Shown: positions 25,301 to 37,339 of the stretch, one piece after another
Layout: each line of letters opens with the position of its first letter
Position numbering within the stretch: position 1 is the stretch's first letter
Notes under the pieces: generated by a model
Databases searched by the model: none
Told to the model about the DNA's origin: nothing
The model's input: the letters and a program-made list of their open reading frames with translations, nothing else
Origin: Dastarcus helophoroides
Taxonomy: Eukaryota; Arthropoda; Insecta; Coleoptera; Bothrideridae
DNA: 64,000 nucleotides
Reading direction: 5' to 3'
Assembly: GCA_028583605.1 (NCBI GenBank)
Contig: CM053327.1
Coordinates: 16,665,629-16,729,628, forward strand
Made by a program: the position numbers and the translations under genes

Positions 25301-26009
25301 TAGTATTATGTTACATTCACTTCCCACCCAACTTTCATACAGGCAAGTAGACAGTAAGCTAAGTGACCTTAAGCCTCCTCCGAAATCCCAAACAAATGAG
25401 AGTAATCTGTTAGAATAAAATTAATGTTTTTTTTTCATCTTTAACTTTCATTTCAAAATTTCTACCTTTTTTCTGAAAATTTTAAGTTTAAATTAGGTTT
25501 TGTTTTAAATTAGGAGTATTTTTATATTTTTAATTTTTTTCTTCTCAAAATTTTGGTTATTACTTTATCCCTACAAATACTTTTTAAAACTTCAATATTT
25601 TCTCGAAACCTGGAAATTTTTTGAAAAATGTCATCTAATATGCTCAAATTTTTAGAGGAAAATTATATGATTAAAATGGCAATTTTGGTAAATTACATAA
25701 TTTCGATTTTTTTTTTTAGTTAGTTTTATTAGTAAACAATTGCATTCTTTATTTTACATTGTTTACCTTTTACATCCCTGATTGTGTATGTAATTGCCAT
25801 TTTAATGATCTGTAACATAATGACAATAAAAAATCATGAAGAATATTGCGCGTCGTGGGCACCATTCAAATAGCTCTAATTTTCCATGTAAATTTCATAA
25901 GTCAATTGAACGACAAAATAAAGAAATATAATGGAAAAAAGTCAGATGGTCGAGCTCTTCAATAATTTCTCTTTTACCGACTTATCTGTTAGATAAAATA
26001 TATATTTTT
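22395..26009. other. Non-coding intron DNA, partly GAAATTTCGA filler
   Basis: Positions 22800-23260 are the same degenerate GAAATTTCGAGATTAAAG-type filler seen in the hAT-like elements. The rest is AT-rich with no recognisable gene or RNA. A slightly GC-richer patch at 23515-23595 has no supported function. Confidence 0.45.
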
Positions 26010-26155
26010 TGTGGAATGGACTGGTTCTTGGTTATCTTCAAAAACTGATATTACAAATTTTGTCCTCTGAAACCAAGAAAGATTAAAAAACACAACACCA
26101 ATTGCTCTAACGCGTTTCGATAGCCAAGCTATCTCTCTTCAAAGAGATACTCAAC
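26010..26155 (-). repeat. Dispersed repeat family B, further copy
   Basis: Same layout on the - strand as the copy at 21826-21990: tail GGACAAAATTTG, CTTTCTTGGTTTCAG, then the core with AGCTTGGCT, CGAAACGCGTTAGAGCAA and CTCT. In this copy the first core segment is altered (TTGAAGAGAGA instead of CTGAAGATGA), so the ribozyme-like core is probably dead. Confidence 0.6.
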
Positions 26156-28063
26156 ATAAATATAGATAAAACTACAAAAAATATACAGCTAAAATTTGTC
26201 TCAAATAACTTATGACTGTCATCATCATTGACTTTGTACGAGTATCATCGTCTTATTACTATTGTTTGGTACCTAAATCTGGATCTTCGTGATTTTGATA
26301 AACACGCCTATAAATGTAGAATGATTCCAATAGTCCATAATCTGCATTGCCAATTCAATTCTTAGTATTTCTGTTTCCTTTAACTATCAAACAATTCTTT
26401 AGCTGAGAAAAATCATAAATAGTAACAAAGAAAGAAATATCCTTAAAATTAATTAAATGTCACAAAATAAATAACGTCAATGTTACATAAATTTAATTAC
26501 TAGCAATTGCGCAATTGCTTTTTTCAAATTCCTTGAAATAATTGACCGTTATGTAAACACAAGCGTTTCCTGGAGGAAAAGTAATATGGGCTTCCAGAGG
26601 TAAGTTAAAATAAATCAGTTTGATTCTGCCCACATATTGACGCCAGAATAAATGTACAATGAACTTGCTTTTGAACAACAGGTAGGAGGCCGACTACCAT
26701 ATTTGACTGATCCTTGGAAATATATTCCTACACAAAGTCGACTGTCGCAGAATTAAATCAATATATTCCTATGCAAACACTAATGAGATTCTTGATAGAT
26801 CAACCGTTAATTGTAATAATTTCTTATTAGTTAGTGTCAATAAACCGTCTTTAGGATCGTCAACACCTAAAATAGATACGATTAAAGTACTGAATCGCGT
26901 TCAGTGCGAATCATTACTTACATAGATATGTATTTATACTTATTGAAGCACTCCGCAATGTTAGATTATTTAAATTACAATGTCGAAAGCACCTAATGAC
27001 TATGTAGCACATATTAATTTAGTACTGCATCTCTTGACCCCGATTGTAACGCACACAAATGGATATCTATGGTGCTCAAACTGTGCTATTGCATACTTTG
27101 ATTTTCTTTTCGGCAGTAACAATATTACTTTAATTAAAATTGTGCATAAAGAACATACAATAAATAGAACTTTCTCTGCAGTAAAAGTGATTTATTCCAC
27201 ATACTTAACCATTAAGGAATAATTACCAATACATGGTGAATCCTATTTGTAGAAAGTTAAAAAATAGCATGTAGTTCATTGATATGAATTAAGACAGAAT
27301 CCTGTAATGAAGTTATAAAGGAATAGAATACAGGTATATCAATAACTTATAAAATTAAAAATTAGAAATTATGAATGTAAATTAACTAGTCCTATTGTGG
27401 TTTTCCAAGCTGTTTGCAGTTAGGGAATAATTTAATATGTAAAACATGTAAAATAGTGCTTTTAAAACACTGCTGTTCGAGCAATATTATCTATTAGTAG
27501 GTATTGTGTTTCATTTAGAAACATTTCTGAAAGATAATTGATAATACCTATGAAACATATGATTACGATTTAAGTACACCACATAACCTGAAACCGCCAT
27601 TGCATAATCATACATACTAGTGCAGTATGTATACTATAAAATCATATTATGAATAATGAACGTGCCAAATGTACTTAAACAAATAAATATAGAGGATTTA
27701 TCGATGTTTTAACTTTTGCTTAAGAAATTTCGTGCTTTGCGTTATTTTCGTGTTTAATAATATATACAAATTTCATATTTATTACTGAAATGGATGATTT
27801 GTATTTGACATTGTATGTACATTCTTTTGGCTAATTCATCTTTTTTTGAACCTATTGTTAGACCTTCGTTTAATTTTAAATATTTCGGTTTTCTGCTTTT
27901 TACATCATAAATTCATTGCATTAAAATATGAATAAGACCTTTGATTTACTAACAGTTCTACCATTAATAATGAACATAGATATTGCCGCTGATTACAGAT
28001 AGCTATTGTACACCACAACGGTCACCTGTCGAGATTTAATCAGTTATCGAAAAATACCACAAT
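26156..28063. other. Non-coding intron DNA, nothing identified
   Basis: AT-rich. The reading frame at 26980-27222 uses AT-driven codons and has no recognisable motif. No terminal repeats or RNA genes were seen. Confidence 0.45.
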
Positions 28064-28071
28064 CTTGACTT

Positions 28072-29743
28072 CAGTGGCGGCTGGTGCTAATCAAATTTGG
28101 GGGTTGCAAAGAGACATTTGCAAAATTGTGCCGAAACTGGAACTTTTAAATTAAGCTGGAGGAATTAAGAGATATTTAGGATTTTAAATTGATATATGTT
28201 ATACATATATAGTATATTGCTAAAATTATCCTTTTTTTATATTCGCAAAAAAACAGAAAGAAAAAGAAGAGGAAGTTCATATGACGGACGATCTTTGGCA
28301 GCTGCAAATTTATCATTAATGTTTTCTGAAGTCGAGTGTTCCTTGGATTAAGTCCTTTTCTTTGAAGACATCGTTAATGCGGACAATCTTTCCTGGCATA
28401 CTGTATTTTTTTTAAGTTTCTATTCTTTCCAGACTGGAGATACACCACTCTGCTTCAGCAGAAGCCATTGGAATAGTTATCAGGATTTTTAAAAGATTTA
28501 AAGTTTCACTAAGCTCACTGTTTTCTGAAATAATGTTATAGAGTACAAGTCAACCAAAAGCCGATTAACCCTTTTCTGTTTCGTAAATTACAGCTACTTC
28601 AGTTCTTAGTTTTTGTAAATTAAAAAATGGATAAACCTTAGCGGTTTCTTTAAAATTCTTTTCGGGGAAAGTAATTCTATGTTGGTTAAACTTTTCAGAA
28701 AAAAATAAGGTTGCTGCAATTAAATGGCCAGTGAAGCTGAATCGTTCTTTAGCTTAGCAGATAACAATGTCACATAGGTACTTTTTAGCTTCGCGAACTA
28801 CTTCTGTTGAAACTTCGCTTTATATAAAACATCCGTTTGCACAATATTGAAGTCGGGAACAGGTCATCCACGTTACTTAATTTCCAGTTTTTTCTACGCA
28901 GATCGGTTATAGAATGGCTGTGCAATTAAACTTTGCACTGAATTTATTTTTATTTGTGTTTCAAGACTCGCAACATTAACCAATGGCAGATTATAATAGC
29001 GAATCGATATTTGGTTTGCACCCACAAGTTCAACCTAATGCTTGCTTATGGGCAAGTATTTTAAGCGAACAAAATATGAGTTAAGGACGCAGGTGCATAT
29101 GTGTAAAGCAAAGTTTGCAGTCTAACCTGCAAACTTTGCAAACCATGGACCTAGGGATGCAAGTTAATTGTAATATCGATATAAATTTTTACAGCAGACA
29201 AATATCGATAATCGATAACATCGAACATTTTTTTATCGAGAATCAATATATTGGAAATGAACAAAAAAATGTATAAACAGGCTCCAGTGTTAGAAATTTC
29301 TACGTATTTCGGGCAAATTATTTTTGGTGACCTAAAAGAAAAGGTCCTCGATTTCCATATTTCTATCCATCATTGACGACGATTGGACAATTGTTATCGA
29401 CTATCGGCGGGCAATATCGATAATATCATATCGACGAGATTATAATATCGATAATATCATATCGACGAGATTATAATATCGATATAATATCGATATTTTT
29501 GCTTCCATATTATCGAATAATATCGGTCCACCGATATATTGTTGCATCCCTACATGGACCCAATAATGTCGTCAAACCCTTACGAATCGGCGGAATCCGC
29601 TACAGTCAGCAGTATGTTTGGTAGCGATAAATCTGTTATCAATAAATAAAATAAACAACATAAAGACCAATTTCCTCCTAAATTATCCCGGCGTTTTTCT
29701 GGAGGTTGCGCAAACCTGTAAACCTTAGCTCTAGCCGCCACTG
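28072..29743 (-). mobile_element. hAT element with relic transposase
   Basis: Inverted ends CAGTGGCGGCTGGTGCTAA and CAGTGGCGGCTAGAGCTAA are flanked by a perfect 8-bp duplication, CTTGACTT (28064-28071 and 29744-29751). The - strand interior carries pieces of a hAT transposase C-terminus, including the dimerisation block read as TIPMASAEAEWCISSL (about 28420-28490) and ERLSALTMSS. Stops and frameshifts break it. A MITE is nested inside at 29152-29552. Confidence 0.85.
29152..29552. mobile_element. hAT-type MITE with TAGGGATGCAA ends, copy 2 (nested)
   Basis: Ends TAGGGATGCAA / TTGCATCCCTA with a perfect 8-bp duplication CATGGACC (29144-29151 and 29553-29560). The interior repeats ATATCGATAATATC words like copy 1. 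It lies within the older hAT element 28072-29743. Confidence 0.9.
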
Positions 29744-29922
29744 CTTGACTTCGTCATAAAACTAGTATAACTCGAGTAATTTTGAACAAAATCAGTTATA
29801 ATATGGCTTTTTGACAAAGGTTTTCTCTAAAATAATAATACCATTTCCCACAATTTTAAAATTGTTATTAACTCCATTGAGAAGCAATCTTCAGTTCCGT
29901 CTGTTTGTCTATGTGTACGTAT

Positions 29923-31656
29923 TAGGGATGTAACAAATGTTGGTTTTCCCACATTCGCGAATGCGAATGCGAATATTCATTTCCAACATTCGCGAATGCG
30001 AATGCGATTATTCATTTCCAACATTCGAATGCGAATGTTGGCTTTTTCACTGGCACTTTTGTGAGAAAAATCGAAATTTTCAAAATAAATCCAATTTGGA
30101 GAGAAAAACCCAGTTTCTAAGAATAGTTCTCTTACCATTTTTATTTTCATTTAAATTTTGACGTAATCTCCAAATTTACAAGAATTATTTTTTCCAAATT
30201 TCGCAGAAATACTATTATCAAAATTGTTATGTTGTTAGCAAAATTTTAATCCAGTTCTGAAAAAAATAACGAATTTTAATAAAAAGTCGAATTTTGGATA
30301 AAAAGCTCAATTTTAAGTAAAACAATTCTCGAAGCATAAAACATTTAGTCTAAACTTCAAGAATAGAACGAATTTTGAGAAACAGGGTGAAATTTCCGGG
30401 CAATCAAAACTTCGAGAAAAAGGCCGAAATTTCTATGAAATATTGAAAAACTTTAGTATTGTCCAATTTTGAGAAAAAAAAGTAAAATTTTTGAGTTTAT
30501 ACTCAAAATTCGGCTTTTTCAAAACTAGAATTTATAATAGTAATTAAAAAAAGACGAATTATAATTTAAAATAAAACAGTTTTGAAATAAACTGAGAATT
30601 TTCAAGAAATCAATTTAATAAAAAACCTGACCTTTTGGAAAAATTTACAAGATCCAAAATTTTAGAGAAAAAGATGATTTTCGAGGTAAAAATTAAAAGT
30701 TCCAAATACTCAAACAATTTTAAAAAAAAGATAATTTCGATGACAATATCGACATTTTGAGAAAAAAATTCAAATTTCGAGAAAAAAGTCAAATTCTGAC
30801 GAAAATTTCAAAAAAAAGGGTTGAATTTTTAAGGATAATTTTAGGAAAAAAGGCGATATTTCAAGAAAAAAGAGTCGACATTTTTCGAATTAAATTTTAT
30901 TTTTCAACGGCTAATTTAGGTAAGTATTATTCTAAATATTTTTACCTTTTTATTAAAAGATCTATCAAATTTCGAGAAAACGGCGAAGTTTGATATTCAA
31001 GTCGAAATTTGCAGAAAGACGAATTAAAAAAAAATTAAAATATTCAGAAAAAATCCAAAAACGACGGATTTTAAGATAAAAAGTTTAAATTTTGAAAAAG
31101 TCGGATTTTGATAAAAAAATCTCGAATTCTAGGATAAATTCGAAATTACAAGAAAAAAAAAAGAGAAAGTTTTGTGGAAATTCGAGATAATGTCGAAATT
31201 TCCAAGAAAGGACTAATTTTCAGAAACCTTTAATTTGGAAAAGGATCCCCTAGTTGAGAATACAGATTTTCGGTTGGTTGTATGAACCAGGGGACCTCAA
31301 GCGCCCTGGTATCCTATTCTAGCTAATAAAAAAGAAAATAAAAAAGAAGAGAAGGAAGAAAAAAAGGGAATTAAAAATACTTTTTATTCGGTGGAACTGG
31401 ATAATTACCGCATTAGTTGTCAGGTACGTTACTAATGGATCCCCAAACTCATGACATAGATGCTTCAAGGATCCATGAACCACAGTTTATGAAACCCTGC
31501 CTTAGCAATTGCATTATTATTCCATAAATAATTTCCCAGTTTTGATGCCAAATACATTCGCAATATATTCGCATAATTTCTAGCGAATGCGAATGCGAAT
31601 ATTAAAAAACATGAAAATATTCGCGAATCCGAATGCGAATATTCGTTACATCACTA
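29923..31656. mobile_element. AT-filled hAT-like element with TAGGGATGTAAC ends
   Basis: Left end TAGGGATGTAACAAATG, right end (inverted) TAGTGATGTAACGAATATTC, and a perfect 8-bp duplication GTACGTAT (29915-29922 and 31657-31664). Near each end are repeated GCGAATGCGAATATTC words. The roughly 1.2-kb centre is GAAATTTCGAGAAAA-type filler indistinguishable in style from that in 12025-14877, although the ends of the two elements are different. No transposase. Confidence 0.9.
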
Positions 31657-31664
31657 GTACGTAT

Positions 31665-34600
31665 ACGGAGCCCAGAGGCTATAGGTCGCCATTCTTGACT
31701 GATTTTTGAAGTTCTTGTATCTATCGATTCGGAATTTCTCAGAATAGAAGTCTATTGATGTTATAAAGCATTACTTAGATACTTAGTTTAATTTTATAAA
31801 AGAATAATGTAGCTTATAAGGGAAAAGTCAAACTTAGGAATCTTATGTCCATATAAATTTTGTACACCTTCTTCTACCAAAAAAAAAAAAAAACACATAA
31901 GGTGCATCAACTCCGGCAACTAGTTGGTCATTGGAGAGATAGGTTCACGAGGCCAGACCTTCCAATTTACTTAATGAGAGAAATTACACGCAGATATATC
32001 ATCGATAATCAAATATATTATGGCGTAACTAGACAAAAATTACAAAAAAAGAACAAATTTGCCACTATCAAATGTACCGAAAAATATATAATTTGGAGTT
32101 CGATAACTGTGTCATAATTTAAATAATTATTTAAAGTAAATATAAAAAATGTCATAAACAATCAAATTATAAGGTTACATTTTAAAAGTTACACGCATAT
32201 AAGGAAATTAAACTAAACAATATACTTTCAAAATTTATCGAAACAAAAAATTACCTAGATTATCAACAAATAGCTACCATATAGGTAATAATTGAGCTCC
32301 AGTTATGTAAGTCAAATATTTCAGTAATCAACGTCACTGAAGAAATTGACAACCTCCTAACTAAAGAATTGAGGCGTGTCCCCAAAAAGGTTTGACGCGA
32401 TGACAACAGTGATATTTCTTTTAAGTCCCTCAAACTAGTTGCTTCCACCAAGAAGTGACCATACAAGGAAAATCAAAAATTAATTTGCAGAAAGGTAAAC
32501 TCCAAAATTCTAAAGATTTCCAAAGGCTTAACTTTCCAAAATTTGCAAAAATTTGTTTCCTAAGAATGTCCTATAGTAAAAAGAACCAATACTTAAAAAA
32601 GCAAAGAACTAAAATACCATATGTTACTCTAATCTGGGAGTCTTTTCATCCAAAATTCAAATACTTAGCGTCCTTAACAGGCCCACGGCATTTAAATAAT
32701 CTTTTATAACACCCAAAACACTCAAAAAAAAAAACGATAAATAAATAAAATTATAAATAAATTCAAAATAACACCTGTTACTATTATTGGGGAATATCCC
32801 AACATAAATCGCAACTCAAAGCGTCTTAAGGGCGCAAATGTCGACACAAAACTGACTCTTTGTTACAGTGTTGCCACGTAAAATTAAAAAAATATCGTAT
32901 TAGCTTAAAGAAATCATTATACATTATCGTAGAGTATCTCTTCCCCCTTCGTTCGATACTGTCGACGACTTAGCAATTTTGACGACCAAAAAAGAAAGGT
33001 CCTCAATGAAACCGTTGAACATTTAAAAGTTGCCAAGTAAATGAAAAATTAATTTTAATTATTCATATTTTTAAATGAAGTGCATTTTGCACATGGCAAC
33101 ATGTTGTAGGTCACGTTCGTTTCCAATACAGTGTCAAAGGGTAAAACCTAATTTGTTTTCGTTTTCAAGTAAAATTCAGTTCACGAAAAATGTTTTTATT
33201 AGAAAATGTTTTGTAATTTTTATTAAATTTTTGTGTATAGATGATGACGAATTTATGACAAGCGTCAAACAATTTCAATTGTCACCCATTATTTAGAACT
33301 TGGCAAGAACAATCATTACTTATATTCAATAGTGTGAGATGGATGAAGCTCCAGAAACTACACAATATACCATAAATATAAGATACCGAAATTAAATGTA
33401 CCTACCTACTGCAGTAATTATCATGGACATGGGGTACTAACTTTTGCTACACAAACTGCATTTTAATATATTTGAACCTCATGAGCATTACGATATGGAG
33501 AATATTGCGGAATATTAGTGAAGTGAGAAAAAGAAGAAAGAGAAGAAGAGAAGAAGAAGAAGAAGGCGGAAACATTGGCTTTAAGTTTGTAACATTTAAA
33601 AAATATAGTGGAGAATCGACTAATTAAAAGAGAAACATAATGTATATTCTCTCTAGTGGGAAATGCTAATTAATTTGTATAACATTTCTCTGACAATTCA
33701 CTAATTTCGGGGGTTTTCGGAAGTTGTTCAAAATAATATTATTTGCAGTAAAGATTACTTCAAATTATTTTAAAATTCAGCTAAAATAGGGTTTCCTGTT
33801 AGGAATATATTTTCAATTTTACATGTTTTATAGATTTTTTTATATTGTGGCAAAATTTAATCCGATTCCATATTATGGTATTGCATTTGAAAGCAAATTA
33901 AATTTGTTAAATATTCATCATGCCTACCAATCAATATTCGGACATTTGCCCTGCAGCATAACAACAAGAGCACACATTTAGTCAAATGAGGTAAAAACGA
34001 GACATCCCAACAATTAAAATCTAAAATTACATGAACCTAACAAATAACGAAATGGGAAGAATGCCAATTCGCTTTTTTCCATTGTAATGATTTATAAGTA
34101 AAACCTACCAGGATTTATGCCTTAAAAGATTGAAAATAAGAAAAAGTATACACGAAAGATATACGAGCTACAAAGCATCTGAGCCATTCAATATCATTTT
34201 ATTTGCTTTGTTCGTATAGCATTTTCTACAAATACAACCTAAAAAACTATGTGTCTGAAGTGATTTAAAAGAAATAAATTATATCAATAGCATTTTCTCG
34301 TTGGATTCTTACTCGTTCGTGTACCCATTGTGTAATTCAGCGAAGGGTTTGCAAGCCAATTTGCGGGTCACTTTGGCCAGTTCAGCTTCCGCATAAATTC
34401 TGCTTTCCTTTTGTAGACAAAGATGTTATATAAATAGGACAAAGAGCTTGCCAGTGTTTCGACCTGCAATATCAAATGAGGGCTTGTTATCTCTAAAGAA
34501 ATAAAATACATACACTTGTAAACCTAACTTCAAGTTCAACCAAAGTAAAGTTTACTGTGCGATATATAGAGGGGACCTCAATCCTTAAGTCGTTAACTTT

Positions 34601-35404
34601 AAAAATAAAGAAAAATGAGTATGACACGAATAGGCGATTAATTTCTCTTTTCAATTTATTGACCGTTAAGAGTCAAAAAAGGGTGCGTCTTGAAGAGTTT
34701 CAGAACAGTGAAAAATTTGAGATTGTTCTGTCGAATAATAACCAAAATATCAAGGTATGTCCAGTTGAGACGGATGCACTGTACTTACGCTGAAATGATA
34801 TAATTTCAAATCATAACATAAAACACTTTTCAGGCTGTCACTTACCAACTTGAAAGTCTCTAGATAATAAGTGGCAGCTGCGCCAGAACTTGCAATCGGA
34901 AAAAACAAAACATTGTTTAGGTAAAACAATGTAAATCTTTAAGTAATATATTTTGCGAAATCACGAAGAGTACGGAATATTTTGAAAATAATTGGGAACA
35001 AATGCTATAAAGTGGCTAATACTCGAGATATACTGTCGTTTCGCTATAAATTTGCTATTGCGTCGCGAATGTGCAGTGATGTCAGACATTCATACTAGCC
35101 AACTTAATTAATATTAGCCGACTATTACAAAGAGATGGATTACTTTGCAAATGTATGCAATCCTAATCAGCTTAGTATGATTTGACAATTTGACCAAAGT
35201 TAGGGAAAATCTTTCATTTACGTTTGGCATCTGTTATCATTTCATTTTTGTGACATATTTGTCGTCTTTTCTTGGGATCTTTACTAACCTTTATCATGAA
35301 AATAGTTCTCCGAAATAGTTCTCAATTTAGTTAACAGTTGTTTCATTTGGAAGCTCTATATATTATGCTTAAACTATATAGATGTTTAATGTAATATGTT
35401 TAAT
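31665..35404. other. Intron DNA without a recognised gene; GA-rich microsatellite
   Basis: Positions 33525-33575 form an AGAAGA/GAAGAA microsatellite. A short, slightly GC-richer frame on the - strand at 34309-34428 encodes RIYAEAELAKVTRKLACKPF… before a stop. It looks coding-like but I cannot assign it. The frame starting at 31860 on the + strand has no motif I trust. Otherwise AT-rich and unassigned. Confidence 0.4.
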
Positions 35405-36655
35405 ATGAACTTGAGAGTCCTTCGATCCAAATTGGCTAAAGGGAAAGCGCTCATCCACAAGATAAAAAATGAACAGGGTATAGTAGTATCATGAAAAGGT
35501 GAAATCGTCGCTATTATCGAAAATTTCTATCTGAGATGTACAGCCAGTCAACACCATACCGCCTCCGTGAGGATAAAGGCCGAGTGACCCAAAACGTCGG
35601 CTTCGGGGCGATTCCCGAAATTAACCAACAAGAACTGAGGTTAGCACTGAAAGAGATGTGAAACCGAAAGGCTCCTGGAGAAGACCAAGTGACAAATAAG
35701 ATACTCAAGACTGGAGGAAAAGCTTTAGACAAAGGGCTTCTTATTCTCCTCAACAAATGTCTGGAAAAAGGAAGAATTCCCGATGCATGGAGAAATTCTG
35801 AGGTCACCATCCTCTTTAAAAAAGACGATCCAACGAACATCGAAAACTACCTGCCTATCAGCCTTCTCTCAGTACTATACAAGCTCTTAACCAGAATAAT
35901 CACCAACCGTCTCAACAATAAATTTGATTTCTACCAACCTGTGGAAAAAGCTGGATTCAGAAAGGGTTACAGCATGATCGACCATATCCAAACACTAAGA
36001 GGTGAAAGAAGTTTCGGAAACCGTGGGACTAAGAATGAACCTTTAAAAAACCAAGGTCATGAGTCCAGGCAGCATTCAGGTTACGCTCGACAACCACGCA
36101 TTTGAAGTGGTTGAAGAATACGTGTACCTTGGTCACAACATTAGGCTCTACAAAGAAAATCAGGAAAACTTGGCAACATCCTCAGGAAACCGCACATTCC
36201 CATCAACCTGAAGCGGAAAGTCTTCAACTCTTGCATATTTTCTACCATGTCAAACGGCCTCGAGACAGTAACCGTACTACAAAGCAAGGCGCATAGTTTA
36301 AAGGTATGCCAACGAGCGGTACAGCGCGCAATGTTGGGGATCAGTTTGAGAGACCGAGTCAGAAGCGAAGCCATCAGAGAGAGAGAACGAGGTCGTCGAT
36401 GTCATAGAACGTGTAACCACTAATAAATGGCGTCGGGCAGGACACGTTGCCAGAGATAATATAGTGGAGACCCAGGCAAACTAAACGAAGGGTCGGATGC
36501 CTTCAAACAACATGGAGAGACGATATTCAGAGGCGAACTGACAACAACTGGATCTTGAACGCTCAAGATAGAGAGTGGTGAAAAAACATGGAGGAGACCT
36601 ATGTCCAGAAGTGCATGTGAACGGGCTTAAGACGAACAAAGAGAAGAAGAAAAAG
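35405..36655 (+). pseudogene. RTE-like LINE relic with internal deletion
   Basis: Reverse-transcriptase N-terminal blocks are clear: RKAPGEDQ, NKILKTGGKALDKG, NKCLEKGRIPDAWRNSEVT, ILFKKDDPTNIENYLPISLL and GFRKGYSMIDHIQTLR (to about 36000). The sequence then jumps into the region normally downstream of the active site (EVVEEYVYLGHNI near 36105, AQRAMLGISLRDR-like near 36330, WRRAGHVARDN near 36430). The FADD-containing centre is deleted and frames shift. The clade call (RTE-like) rests on the HVAR-type C-terminus. Confidence 0.75.
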
Positions 36656-37339
36656 ATGATGATGTTTCGACCTGGAAAACTATAAAATTCTCAAGCCCAG
36701 TGAATGGTATTAAACCTTTTGAAATGAATTAAAGCTTAGAAAAGAAATGAACGCACTTTGGCACTTTAACACCTTGCTGCGCTATACCACAGATAAAGAA
36801 CGTATCATGGTTTTTAAAATATGTTTAGAACTACATAACTAATTTAGCTGGGTTAACGTTTGCTATTTCGTTTTAAAATTATAAATATAATCGAAAGTTC
36901 CATTGCGTTTTAATACATATTTAACCTACGAATTTTTAAAACAATATTTCAAATACAATCGTGAATATTTGTTACACTTCAGTTTTATATTTCCTTTTAA
37001 TATGAGATATATAGCCAGTAAATTGACTCAAATCTTTAACAGAACGCTTTAGACCTACGAAGTCGTAAATAATGTCTAAGAATTTGTTGCGAGTCAGGAG
37101 CGTCTTGTTAGGGCTAGGGGGAGTTTATTAATTGATTTGACCCTTTTTTTAAATGTGAACTAACTATTATTTTATTCGACTTTCTGTCTTTATTAAGCCT
37201 TCCAATACGTGGTTACAATGAATGTCATAACATCTGAAGCATCATGTATATTGATTCATTGTAATTATATGTAAATTTATTAACGTTATTTTCTTGGTAT
37301 ATACAAATAAACATTTTTACCAGTCAATATACATATATA
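36656..37339. other. Non-coding intron DNA
   Basis: AT-rich sequence between the LINE relic and the mariner element. No gene, repeat boundary or RNA seen. Confidence 0.45.

Noticed and set aside
29937..30161. Frame with repeated CECE-like residues at the start of the 29923 element
   Set aside because: It is a translation of the GCGAATGCGAATATTC repeats near the element's end, not a protein.
31860..32117. Frame with LRQLVGHWRDRFTRPDLPIY that recalls an esterase-like motif
   Set aside because: The resemblance is short and from memory, starts in a poly-A run, and has no supporting exons or motifs.
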